This document shows positions 27,673 through 36,868 of a stretch of DNA of 64,000 nt, piece by piece. How positions within the stretch are numbered: the stretch's first letter is position 1; each line of letters opens with the position of its first letter. Location of the stretch: NCBI RefSeq assembly GCF_007859735.1, contig NZ_SIHI01000001.1, positions 2,592,884 through 2,656,883 on the forward strand, written 5' to 3'. The position numbers and the translations under genes were made by a program. The notes beneath the pieces were generated by a model. It saw nothing but the letters and a program-made list of their open reading frames with translations. It was not told where the DNA came from and searched no databases. The stretch comes from Thalassoglobus neptunius. Lineage in GTDB: Bacteria; Planctomycetota; Planctomycetia; Planctomycetales; Planctomycetaceae.

Positions 27673-28468
27673 GGAAACTCCTCCTTCCAAGAGTTTCAGG
27701 GTTGTGGAATCAAGCCGATGCTACTGGGCAAAAAACGGTTGATATTTCCACGTTGCCGAATCCATCCCGATCCGCCAACCGTGGCGAACCGACTGTTGTC
27801 GTTCTGAACCAAGCTTTCAGAAATAAACTGAAACGCAAAGACATAGCGACAACAATGACTTGCGGCAAATGTTACGAAATCCCAAAAACCTTGCAACCCT
27901 GATTTGTACCGTTTTGACGACAACCCCCACTCGCAGAACAGAATAGATCACGCGTTTTCACGTTGCTGGCGATCAAGTTGAGTGCGCTTCGGACCACAGA
28001 CTGTCGTATTCGCTGGGTCGTTTGCTCGCCGGGGAACTCGATCAGATTGATACACCCGCAGCAGTTGACTCAGTCGCTCATGAACGAATCATCGAATCAA
28101 CCCACTGCGCCGACGACACACGCAGCAAAGTTTTGACAGCATAAATTCTGCCGCAAAACGACGCCTTTTCAAAAAGAAACGTGCCGAAGAGATTCACAGT
28201 CAACAGCGATCCACTGGCTAGCGACCACTGACGATCGCGATTCCGCTTGTTCCGATTGTGAAATCGCAGAGTGAATTCGGACAGACAATCTGTTCGCGAC
28301 AAGAACTCAAAACTGCATCAATGAAGACCAAACTCGCTCGTGTCAGCACCATCAACCAACTCAAGAAAGATTGACGACGCGATCAAAAAAATACCAACCC
28401 AAACCAAGAGTTGTTCGACACCTGCGCTGTTCAAGCTGTCTCAATGAGACATCAATGAGGCATACGTA
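27673..28468. other. Long intergenic region, nothing recognised
   Basis: About 800 bases between the histone-like gene (minus) and the tatD stop (minus). Short open frames occur on both strands but lack ribosome-binding sites and family resemblance. No tRNA, terminator with U-run, or repeat was identified. The part near 27673-27800 must contain the histone-like promoter. Confidence 0.4.
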
Positions 28469-29248
28469 TCAGTCGGTCGATTCACGCCGAAAGAGCTTTC
28501 GCGTATTCGCAGTCACTTGCTTCGCGAACTTATCCAAGGTCAACTCATGCACATCCGCCAGACACCTTGCTGTGTGAACAACGTTGGCGGGCTCATTCCG
28601 GTTTCCCCGAACTGGAACCGGTGCCAGATACGGAGAGTCTGTTTCCACTAACAATCGTTCAAGGGGAATCGCGCTGGCCACGCTTCGAAGTTCATCATTC
28701 TTCTTGAACGTGACCATGCCCGCAAACGAAATATGCATCCCAAGATTCAAGCACTCCTCGGCAGTTACCGCGGTCCCGCAAAATGAATGCATCACCCCGC
28801 GCAGTTGACGTCCCGAAGCGGTCTCTTTGAGGACCTCCACAACGTCATCTTCCGCGTCGCGACAATGCACAATGAACGGCAGATCGCGCTCAATTGCTAA
28901 CTCGATATGGCGGACGAAGTATTCTTTCTGAAGGTCCAGCGGAGCGTGATCCCAATATCGATCGAGGCCCGTTTCACCAATTGCAACAACACGGGAATGT
29001 TCCGCGATTGCTTCAATCTTCGAGAAGTCGTCAGGCTGAGCTTCAGCGACATAGTTCGGCTGAATCCCAACAACAGCGAAGAGTTCTGAATGCTGTTCCG
29101 CCAGTCGAACGGCCGCTTCGCTCGTGGACCGAGAGATCCCGATCGTAAAGATTTCCTCAACCCCCGCTTCACGGGCTCGGCCAAGCACCGCATCCAAATC
29201 AGTTTCGAAAGACTGCTCGTCCAGATGGGCGTGAGTATCGATGAGCAT
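28469..29248 (-). CDS. TatD-family metal-dependent hydrolase (DNase/D-aminoacyl-tRNA deacylase type)
   Basis: 259 residues, TIM-barrel hydrolase. MLIDTHAHLDEQSF opens with the HxH metal site. GETGLDRYWD carries the conserved Glu, PFIVHCRDAEDD and RGVMHSFCG the further His ligands, and LLVETDSPYLAPVP the Asp. Family members are 3'-5' exonucleases or deacylases. The ATG at 29248 is preferred over the in-frame extension to 29320, which adds a Gln/Phe-rich leader before the conserved MLIDTHAH. Confidence 0.93.
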   Translation of the reverse strand: MLIDTHAHLDEQSFETDLDAVLGRAREAGVEEIFTIGISRSTSEAAVRLAEQHSELFAVVGIQPNYVAEAQPDDFSKIEAIAEHSRVVAIGETGLDRYWDHAPLDLQKEYFVRHIELAIERDLPFIVHCRDAEDDVVEVLKETASGRQLRGVMHSFCGTAVTAEECLNLGMHISFAGMVTFKKNDELRSVASAIPLERLLVETDSPYLAPVPVRGNRNEPANVVHTARCLADVHELTLDKFAKQVTANTRKLFRRESTD

Positions 29249-29379
29249 AGTGGATCTCACGAACTGAGATTGAAGAATTTGCACGAAGAAACGTAGCGAA
29301 ACCTGCGGTTTACGCGCCACGTTTGGGACTCAGCAACGTCGTTAGGGAATCAAGCATCCCCTGCTCCGCAGCGAAGATC

Positions 29380-29826
29380 CTATTCGCTCGCTGAACCAAT
29401 TTCGGAGCTGCCTGCAAGGTGAAACTCTGAAAGCGATTTGAGCACGTCTTTCTGAACGCCAACGGCATTCTGCACGAGTTCGCTAGCCTCAGAATCCTCG
29501 GTCAATCGAGGCAAAGCAGCTTCCAACTCGACCAGAACCGCAGCTTCGCTCTCGCGAAGACGATTCAGAAAGAATCCCAGAGACACGAAATGCAGACTCG
29601 TATACTCATAGGGATAAACGCCGAAATCGATCGGGTGTTTACACTCTTTCAAGAATGCAACCATGCGTCCGACAACCTGCTCCTGCCGCCGGGCTGTCAT
29701 CAGAAGATGTTGCTCAGTATCGAGATCATTCACTGCCGCCCATGGCCATGATTCGGCAGCGTATTGCAGCAAACTGCGATGCACCTGCACCAACAAATCA
29801 TTCACAATTGCAACGGAAGAATCCAT
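29380..29826 (-). CDS. Small helical protein of unknown function
   Basis: 148 residues. No family was recognised. The sequence is mostly helical (NDLLVQVHRSLLQYAAESWPW, HLLMTARRQEQVVGRMVAFL, LGFFLNRLRESEAAVLVELEAALPRL), without signal peptide or membrane segment, and has no Cys. The composition suggests a soluble helical bundle. It starts 33 bases after the nuoN stop on the same strand and is probably in the nuo transcript. Confidence 0.65.
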   Translation of the reverse strand: MDSSVAIVNDLLVQVHRSLLQYAAESWPWAAVNDLDTEQHLLMTARRQEQVVGRMVAFLKECKHPIDFGVYPYEYTSLHFVSLGFFLNRLRESEAAVLVELEAALPRLTEDSEASELVQNAVGVQKDVLKSLSEFHLAGSSEIGSASE

Positions 29827-29859
29827 GCCATCATCTCATTCTGGTCGTGATCGACAGGC

Positions 29860-31536
29860 TTACTGAAACAGGGAGGCTGCGACGTATTTTGCTGTCGCAG
29901 TCAGATCACCCTGAAGGGAAGACATCCCAAGAGCAAGAATAGGAATCGTGACCAGCAGAACATAGGCTCCGGCCATTCCGGGTACTTCAACAGGTGCCGC
30001 ATCAGCTTCGGGTTCACTAATAAAGGCCGCCTTCAGAACGTTCAAATAATAGAAGAGGCTGAAGACAGTATTGAGGGCTCCAAAGCCGAGCACAATCCAC
30101 AAAAACCAGTGAGCATGCCCAGCTTGAAGTGCACTGTAAAAAATCATCATCTTGGCAAAGAAACCACCGAATGGAGGCATTCCGACAAGACTGAAGAAGC
30201 TGATTGCCAGGCAAACACAAAGAACCTTTGTCGCCGCACTTCCCGAGATGATTCCTCGGTAGCTCGAAATGTCTTCGCGGAATGTTTCGTTTCTCAGCAA
30301 AGCGACAATCGCAAATGCCGAGAGATTCATGAACAGGTAGACCGCGACATAGTACATCAGGCCTTCAATGCAGGTAGCTGCCTGACCAACACCGACGCTC
30401 GAAGATGGGGAATTCAAAATCACCAGCATCGCCGAAACCGCCATCACCATGTAACCAGCATGGGCGATCGTCGAGTAAGCAAGCAGTCGTTTCAAATTTG
30501 TCTGACTGTACGCAGCAAGATTTCCAAAGGTCATGGTGATAATGGAAATCGTCCCCAATGCGATTCCGAAGAGAATTCCAAGCTGAGCGAGCGACTCATG
30601 AGTTCCCTGGAATGCCAGAACAAATCTCACAAGCAACGCCAGTGCAGCCGCTTTTGAAGCGACAGACAGGAATCCGCAAACCTCGGCGGAAGCCCCTTCA
30701 AACGCATCCGGACACCAGAAGTGAAATGGAACCAGCGACAGTTTGAAGGCCAAACCGACCAACACCATCATCATGCCCAACACAAGCGTGAGGGCAGTCG
30801 TGTTTGACATCGAGAAGAATTCACCCTGCATCAAAATTGCAAAGCGTTCCCCCAACTCCGGCATGTTGGCAGTCCCCAACAACCCAGCGATCAACGAAAT
30901 CCCATAAAGCATCACGCCCGCGATACCGGCTCCGTAAACAACATACTTCAGTGACGCTTCACCCGCCTGCTTCCGACCTTTCTGGAACGCGACCATCACA
31001 TAACTCGGGACGCTCATCATTTCGATCGAAAGAAAGAGCATCAACAGGTGATTGGCTCCCACTGCCATCAACATCCCGACAGTGGAACCGATCAAAAGCG
31101 TGTAGAAATCCTGACCATCTTCTGCATCCGGAATCCCGGTCAGAATTGTCAGTGCAGTGACCAGAACGAGAAACAGAGTGAGCACAAGCCGGAAGAAAAC
31201 CGCGAACTGATCGTGAACCAACAGTCCGGTGAAATACGGTCCGATCTCGCCAACTCCCGAAGGAGTCAGTCTCCATTGATCAAACAGAAACTCAAGACCA
31301 CCAACGCCCGCTCCGCCGGTCTTCAAATACATGAATTGTGCAAACACGCCGAAGAATGCGACGAGTGAACCAAAGAGTGCCACCCAGCAAGTGGGAATCC
31401 GTTGATGCAAGTCCAACATTCGCCACAACAAGAGAAGCACAACGGTGGCGCACAACACGAGCTCAGGAGCAAAGACCTCCAGTGAACGAGGGAGGTCTTC
31501 TCCAAGAACGTGATTCAAAATCGAATGAACAGACAT
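29860..31536 (-). CDS. nuoN: NADH-quinone oxidoreductase subunit N
   Basis: 558 residues, inner-membrane antiporter-like proton-pumping subunit of complex I. The Mrp-antiporter/proton-translocating core is visible in the segment with FLSIEMMSVPSYVMVAF, PFHFWCPDAFEGASAEVCGFLSVASKAAALALLVRF and SQTNLKRLLAYSTIAHAGYMVMAV. The conserved Glu in TM5 and Lys in TM7 regions are present. Length is slightly above the usual 485-500. It is last of the nuo genes here; the gap to nuoM is 63 bases. Confidence 0.95.
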   Translation of the reverse strand: MSVHSILNHVLGEDLPRSLEVFAPELVLCATVVLLLLWRMLDLHQRIPTCWVALFGSLVAFFGVFAQFMYLKTGGAGVGGLEFLFDQWRLTPSGVGEIGPYFTGLLVHDQFAVFFRLVLTLFLVLVTALTILTGIPDAEDGQDFYTLLIGSTVGMLMAVGANHLLMLFLSIEMMSVPSYVMVAFQKGRKQAGEASLKYVVYGAGIAGVMLYGISLIAGLLGTANMPELGERFAILMQGEFFSMSNTTALTLVLGMMMVLVGLAFKLSLVPFHFWCPDAFEGASAEVCGFLSVASKAAALALLVRFVLAFQGTHESLAQLGILFGIALGTISIITMTFGNLAAYSQTNLKRLLAYSTIAHAGYMVMAVSAMLVILNSPSSSVGVGQAATCIEGLMYYVAVYLFMNLSAFAIVALLRNETFREDISSYRGIISGSAATKVLCVCLAISFFSLVGMPPFGGFFAKMMIFYSALQAGHAHWFLWIVLGFGALNTVFSLFYYLNVLKAAFISEPEADAAPVEVPGMAGAYVLLVTIPILALGMSSLQGDLTATAKYVAASLFQ

Positions 31537-31599
31537 CGTTTGTTTTCGTTAAGGTGCGTCAACAGGATTCGAAGTGATGACCACGTTTTGGAAGACGAA

Positions 31600-33201
31600 C
31601 TAGCGTGACAGCTGCGTAACAGCAGTCACGGTTTCCTGAACGGCCGCGTATCCCTCGGAGAGAGAAACCGTTAACTGGGCGATTGATGCATCCATCAAGT
31701 TCAACACCAGCTGATATGGGAAGATTCCGAGCAGAACCGCCAGTACAGCCAGCGATGCTGCAACGGTTGTTTCCCGGCTTGTGATCGGAACGATCTCTTC
31801 TTTGTGAGGACCTTTGTACTCAGGTCCCAGGTAAACCCGTTGAATCGTCCAGAGGATGTAACCAGCTGTGAGGATCACCGCGGAAGCAGTGATGATCGCC
31901 AGAATCGGGCTGTAACTCCAGATGCTCAGCACAACAAAGACTTCGCCGATGAATCCACACAGTCCCGGAAGGCCAAGACCGGCAAAGAAAATGATCACAG
32001 CCAGTCCGCTGTACAACGGCATCAGCTGCATCAGTCCACCGAACTTGTTCAGATCACGATGGTGGACTCGATCGTAGATCACACCCACCATAAAGAACAT
32101 TCCCGCTGAAGAGATTCCATGACCGATCATCTGGAACATTGCCCCGGCCATTCCGAGTTGCCAGAAGTTCAGATTCTCTGTCGCACCAGTTTCGCTGATC
32201 TTCCAGACTGCCATTCCGACGAGAACGTATCCCATGTGACTGACTGAGCTGTAAGCAACGAGTCGTTTGAAGTCTGTTTGAGCCATCGCAGCGAAGGCTC
32301 CATAAACAATACTGAAGACTCCCAGAGCGACGAGAGCGTAAGCTGCGTATTGAGTCCCATAAGGACAAAGTGGCATTGCGATTCGCAAGATTCCGTAGCC
32401 CCCCATCTTCAGGAGGACACCGGCCAGAATCATCGAAATCGGAGTCGGTGCTTCCACGTGAGCATCAGGAAGCCAGGTGTGAACCGGGAACGATGGAAGC
32501 TTAATTGCAAAGCCGATGAACAGCAGAATGAATGCGAAGATCTGCATCGTCGCATCGAACCCGCCGACTTTGGCAATCTCCGCCAACTTAAGCAGGTCGA
32601 AGATACTTTCATTCCCGGCGATCTCTGAAGAGGCACTGTTGAAGTAGAACATCAACATTGCGATCAGCATGAGAACCGAGCCGAAAAGCGTATACAGGAA
32701 GAACTTGATCGCTGCGTATTCGCGTCTCGGACCTCCCCAGACACCGATGAGAAAGTACATCGGCAGGAGCATGACTTCCCAGAAGACATAGAACAGGAAG
32801 AAGTCGAGGGCGAGAAACACACCCATCATCCCGGTTTCCAGGATGAGGAACAGCATGAGAAAGCCGCGAACCTTGGTCTTGATACTCCAGGAAGCCAGGC
32901 ACGACAACATGCTGATCAACCCGGTCAACAAGACCAGTGGCAGACTGAGACCATCGACCCCCAACTGGTAATTGATGTTCCAGGTCGGCACCCACGGAAT
33001 GGAGACAGCCATCTGGATGCCACCCTCCGAGCGATCGAACTGCTGCAGGATCAACAGAGTCAATCCAAATGTCACTGCAGTGATCACCAATGCAAAGTTG
33101 CGCATTGCATCTTCAGCCTTCTTATCGAAGACCATCAGAAACAGCGCACCCAGCGTGGGCAGAAAGATCGTTGCGCTCAGTAAAAATGCTGGATTGGACA
33201 T
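31600..33201 (-). CDS. nuoM: NADH-quinone oxidoreductase subunit M
   Basis: 533 residues, antiporter-like proton channel of complex I. Seen: FFLFYVFWEVMLLPMYFLIGVWGG with the conserved Glu, PSFPVHTWLPDAHVEAPTPISMILAGVLLKMGGYGILR, and TDFKRLVAYSSVSHMGYVLVGM. About 14 membrane helices are expected. It lies between nuoL and nuoN in the standard order. Confidence 0.96.
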   Translation of the reverse strand: MSNPAFLLSATIFLPTLGALFLMVFDKKAEDAMRNFALVITAVTFGLTLLILQQFDRSEGGIQMAVSIPWVPTWNINYQLGVDGLSLPLVLLTGLISMLSCLASWSIKTKVRGFLMLFLILETGMMGVFLALDFFLFYVFWEVMLLPMYFLIGVWGGPRREYAAIKFFLYTLFGSVLMLIAMLMFYFNSASSEIAGNESIFDLLKLAEIAKVGGFDATMQIFAFILLFIGFAIKLPSFPVHTWLPDAHVEAPTPISMILAGVLLKMGGYGILRIAMPLCPYGTQYAAYALVALGVFSIVYGAFAAMAQTDFKRLVAYSSVSHMGYVLVGMAVWKISETGATENLNFWQLGMAGAMFQMIGHGISSAGMFFMVGVIYDRVHHRDLNKFGGLMQLMPLYSGLAVIIFFAGLGLPGLCGFIGEVFVVLSIWSYSPILAIITASAVILTAGYILWTIQRVYLGPEYKGPHKEEIVPITSRETTVAASLAVLAVLLGIFPYQLVLNLMDASIAQLTVSLSEGYAAVQETVTAVTQLSR

Positions 33202-33260
33202 GGCTTGATTTATTCAGTGAATCTGGCAGACCGGAAGGTCGGTAGTAAATCGCAAACAAC

Positions 33261-35747
33261 CTATCGAGGCAGGTAAGCAAACAACACAAAAAACAGCATC
33301 ACAACACTGACAGCAATAAACATGACGTATTGGCGAAGCCGTCCTGTCTGGACATAACGCAGCGACCGTCCGACGGAGGAAGTCGCTTCTCCAACGGCAT
33401 TCACCAACCGGTCCACAACAGCTTCGTCGAAACGACGGTCCCAGCTGGAAATGGCAACAACCATTCCAGCGAGGAATCCGAGGAAACGGTCGAGCACGCA
33501 ACGATCGAAGGCCGCTGCCCACGTCGCCACAACTAAGGTCGGACGAACCCACATCCATTCGTAAAGCTCGTCGAACATCCATTTTTCTCGGAGGAACTCG
33601 TGAACGCCCCCGAATTGTTTCTGCATTGCTCCGGTGTCGACGATACCAAGCCCATAGAAGAGATAGGCCAGGATCGTTCCGCCGAATGCGACCAACAGGG
33701 CCACCGCACCTGCACTCGCATGGAATTCGTGAATCTGATGATGCCCAGGCAGGTTCAATCCAATATGCCCCGCTTCCATGGCTCCTTCAGCAACATGGAC
33801 TGGTTCCGTCGTCAGGATCAATTGGGCCAATGGACCATTCTCACCACCGATGGCACAGAACATCGCGAAGAACGCGAGAATCAGAAGCGGTGCTGTCATC
33901 ACTCGTGGTGATTCATGAGCATGGTCATAAACATGTTGATCTTTCGGCTTTCCGAAGAAGGTCATGAACCACATTCGGAACATGTAGAACGCTGTGATGC
34001 CAGCTGTGATCAATGGAACGAAGAACAAGAGCGAGTGAATCGGATTGAGTGACGAGAACGTCATCCCCGCAGCCACGATCGCATCTTTTGAGTGATAACC
34101 TGAGAACGCGATTGCTCCCAGCTTCGGAATTCCCAGGAACGGAATGGCGAGACCACTGATGGCGACAACACCAACGAACATGGTCCAACAGGTGATTGGC
34201 ATTTTCTTGGCCAGGCCACCCATCTTCGTCATTTCCTGTTCATGGTGACATCCGTGAATCACACTTCCGGAACACAGGAACATCAGCGACTTGAAGAACG
34301 CGTGAGTAATCAGATGGAAGAGTCCGGCAAGCCAACCGCCGACGCCCAACGCCAGCATCATGTAACCCAACTGGCTGATCGTGGAATATGCGAGCACTTT
34401 TTTGATGTCCGTCGCGACAACCGCAATCGTCGCTCCGACAAACAATGTAATACAGCCTGTGTATGCGATAACGAGCAGGACTTCCGGTGTGAACATCGGG
34501 TAGAAGCGCCCGACGAGATAGACCCCGGCAGCCACCATCGTCGCTGAGTGCACGAGTGCAGAAACCGGCGTCGGACCTTCCATCGCATCGGGAAGCCAAG
34601 TCTGAAGCGGGAACTGAGCACTTTTCCCGATACACCCTCCAAAGATTCCCAACCCTGCAGCGACGAGCAGGAAGTACGGAATCGTCGGGTGTGGGTTGCC
34701 ACCATCTTTGTGGATTCCCTGCTGAGCTTGCAGGACGACCACTTTCTCCCGACCTTCGCCTTGAGTTTCGAGTTCACCGTCAGCTGTGCGGACCATCTGG
34801 AACAGTCCGGTCGAACCTACAGTTTCCGGATTCGTTTCGGCAAACTGGAAGACGCCAAACCAAGTCCAGAGAATCATCAACCCGATGAGAAAACCGAAGT
34901 CTCCGACCCGGTTCATGATGAATGCTTTGTTCGCAGCTGTGCTGGCGGTTTTTCTTTCGACGTAGAAACCGATCAGCAAGTAGCTGCAGACGCCGACGAG
35001 TTCCCAGAAGATGAACACCTGAAAGATGTTCCCTGCCAGGACGAGCCCCAACATGGCGAAACAGAAAAGCGACAGGTAAGCGAAGAATCGATAGAAACGT
35101 CCGACGCGATGGAAATGACCTCCATCTTCCGTGTGAACGAAGTGATCTTCGTAGCGCTCGGTCAGCTCATCGCTCATGTAGCCGATTGCGAAGATATGAA
35201 TACAGGTCGCGATCAGTGTGACCATGGCAAACATCGCAACGGTCAAACCATCGATGTACCAGTCGAGCGTAATATCGAGGGAACCATACTTCCCGAGCCG
35301 GTAAAAGGTTCCGGCGAAAGCTGTTTTGAACGGATCATTTGCGTGAGATTCATGCCCACCATGATGTCCTCCATCATGATGAGCGTCTCCATGCTCTCCG
35401 TGAGCGTTGGAATGATCAGCGTGATCATGGCTGTGGGAATGGTCGTCTTCGTGTCCGGCCTCAGCGGCATCAGCTTCATGATGAGCGACTGCGGCGGATT
35501 CGGTATCTCCAAAGTGCCACAAATTGAGATCGGCTGCGTCGACCCAAGTGAGGAGAGCGACGAGACTCAGGAGAAATCCGGTTCCGATACATCCGACCGC
35601 AAGATAGGCCGGCGTTTTGCTCTTACGATCACTCCAATAGCCACCGAAGATTTCGATCACGAACCCCAGCAGCGGCAATAGCCATGCTGCAGTGAGCAGC
35701 CACATCAGCAGATTGCCAACTTCACTATAAAATTCAGGAGACATCAT
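33261..35747 (-). CDS. nuoL: NADH-quinone oxidoreductase subunit L with His-rich loop
   Basis: 828 residues against the usual 610-660. This is the distal proton-pumping subunit with the long lateral helix. Core motifs: VFIFWELVGVCSYLLIGFY, QFPLQTWLPDAMEGPTPVSALVHSATMVAAGVYLVGRF and TDIKKVLAYSTISQLGYMMLALG. The extra length includes a loop at residues 82-138 after the second membrane segment that has 16 His in 47 residues (89-135) with Asp, Glu and Gly, and a segment of about 60 residues, VVLQAQQGIHKDGGNPHP, before the core. The loop should lie on the periplasmic face if topology is normal. The start is one of two adjacent ATG codons. Confidence 0.95.
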   Translation of the reverse strand: MMSPEFYSEVGNLLMWLLTAAWLLPLLGFVIEIFGGYWSDRKSKTPAYLAVGCIGTGFLLSLVALLTWVDAADLNLWHFGDTESAAVAHHEADAAEAGHEDDHSHSHDHADHSNAHGEHGDAHHDGGHHGGHESHANDPFKTAFAGTFYRLGKYGSLDITLDWYIDGLTVAMFAMVTLIATCIHIFAIGYMSDELTERYEDHFVHTEDGGHFHRVGRFYRFFAYLSLFCFAMLGLVLAGNIFQVFIFWELVGVCSYLLIGFYVERKTASTAANKAFIMNRVGDFGFLIGLMILWTWFGVFQFAETNPETVGSTGLFQMVRTADGELETQGEGREKVVVLQAQQGIHKDGGNPHPTIPYFLLVAAGLGIFGGCIGKSAQFPLQTWLPDAMEGPTPVSALVHSATMVAAGVYLVGRFYPMFTPEVLLVIAYTGCITLFVGATIAVVATDIKKVLAYSTISQLGYMMLALGVGGWLAGLFHLITHAFFKSLMFLCSGSVIHGCHHEQEMTKMGGLAKKMPITCWTMFVGVVAISGLAIPFLGIPKLGAIAFSGYHSKDAIVAAGMTFSSLNPIHSLLFFVPLITAGITAFYMFRMWFMTFFGKPKDQHVYDHAHESPRVMTAPLLILAFFAMFCAIGGENGPLAQLILTTEPVHVAEGAMEAGHIGLNLPGHHQIHEFHASAGAVALLVAFGGTILAYLFYGLGIVDTGAMQKQFGGVHEFLREKWMFDELYEWMWVRPTLVVATWAAAFDRCVLDRFLGFLAGMVVAISSWDRRFDEAVVDRLVNAVGEATSSVGRSLRYVQTGRLRQYVMFIAVSVVMLFFVLFAYLPR

Positions 35748-35860
35748 TTGTCGCTGTGGTCAGTCGTTTTGGTGGTCAGTGAAAAACTGTTTCAATCGCA
35801 GGAACACTTCGTCGCCACTGCCTGTCAGCAAAAGCTGTCAGCAAGCGAGGTAGTGCCTTG

Positions 35861-36172
35861 TCATCCTTGTAGGTCTGTTGCCTGGTCGACGTCGACGGTC
35901 ATGTGATTGTTGTAGAACGCGAGAACGATCGCCAGCGCCGCAGCTGCTTCTGCCGCAGCCAGAACGATAACAAACAAGGACATCACCTGCCCATCAAGCC
36001 CGAGTGATCCGTATCGGGAGAATGCGACGAGATTCAAATTCGCCCCATTGAGCACAAGCTCGACACCCATCAGAACACCGATGGCATTCCGTTTGGTGGC
36101 CATGCACACCACGCCGCAGACGAACAAGACTGCTGACACAGCGAGAAACATTTCCAGACCGACATTTTCCAC
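35861..36172 (-). CDS. nuoK: NADH-quinone oxidoreductase subunit K
   Basis: 103 residues with three membrane helices. GVLMGVELVLNGANLNLVAFSR carries the conserved Glu and Asn region, and FVIVLAAAEAAAALAIVLAFY the second conserved Glu; these form part of the proton path. The start is GTG at 36172, with GGGAG six bases upstream. It follows nuoJ by 18 bases. Confidence 0.96.
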   Translation of the reverse strand: MENVGLEMFLAVSAVLFVCGVVCMATKRNAIGVLMGVELVLNGANLNLVAFSRYGSLGLDGQVMSLFVIVLAAAEAAAALAIVLAFYNNHMTVDVDQATDLQG

Positions 36173-36190
36173 AATGTTCTCCCTCTGCTG

Positions 36191-36868
36191 TTAAGCATTC
36201 TCAACGTCGACACGTCGCTTGGCTCGAGCCAGATACGCGGCACCGACGAGGACAACCAACAGATGCACGGAAACAATCTCGAACGGCAGCAGATATCCTG
36301 CACTGACTTCATGATTGCCATGAGTATGTCCGTGATTGGAACCGTCTTCTGACTCCAGCGAAAGATCTTTATCGAAACGCACGCCCAGAAGAGCTGTTCC
36401 CAAACTTCGAGTTGTGTTCCCCGACTCTTCGGGATTGTAACCTTGCTCAGATTCAGGCTCTGAGACTTCGTGAACGTGACCATGCTCAGCATGATCATTC
36501 GCGTGTGCGAGTCGCACTTCGTTCGCTTCCCAGTTCACAGACAGGACTGTTGATGCGACGAGAGCCAGAAAGGCCATTCCGATAATTCCTGCCTGAACAA
36601 CTTCAGCAGGTTGACTTTTGATCGTTCCGTAAGGGCCACTGGAGGTCAGCATCACCCCGAAGATCAGCAGGACAACGGTTCCGCCAACATAAATCAGTAG
36701 TTGTGTCGCACCGACAAAGTCTGCACCGAGCAGAAAGAACAAGCCAGCCACTGAACTCAGAGAGATCACCAGCCAGAAAGCCATTCGCACAACATTCTGA
36801 CTCAACACAACAGCCAGAGCACCACCACTGGCGGCGAGTGCGTAGATCACAAACAGAACTGTCGACAT
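36191..36868 (-). CDS. nuoJ: NADH-quinone oxidoreductase subunit J with His/acid-rich insertion
   Basis: 225 residues with five expected membrane helices. VGATQLLIYVGGTVVLLIFGVML is the conserved TM3 region. An insertion between TM4 and TM5 (about residues 114-190) is rich in His, Glu, Asp and Ser, with HANDHAEHGHVH and NHGHTHGNH, and has no counterpart in standard NuoJ. The ATG overlaps the nuoH stop by one base (TAATG). Confidence 0.93.
   Translation of the reverse strand: MSTVLFVIYALAASGGALAVVLSQNVVRMAFWLVISLSSVAGLFFLLGADFVGATQLLIYVGGTVVLLIFGVMLTSSGPYGTIKSQPAEVVQAGIIGMAFLALVASTVLSVNWEANEVRLAHANDHAEHGHVHEVSEPESEQGYNPEESGNTTRSLGTALLGVRFDKDLSLESEDGSNHGHTHGNHEVSAGYLLPFEIVSVHLLVVLVGAAYLARAKRRVDVENA

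Noticed and set aside
27319-27807. Phe/Ala- and Leu/Ser-rich plus-strand frames opposite the histone-like gene
   Set aside because: They are shadows of the Lys/Ala repeat; the minus-strand gene has a ribosome-binding site and terminator.
34548-35681. Plus-strand open frame of 377 codons opposite nuoL
   Set aside because: It mirrors the nuoL coding strand, including the His-rich loop, and has no ribosome-binding site or family resemblance.
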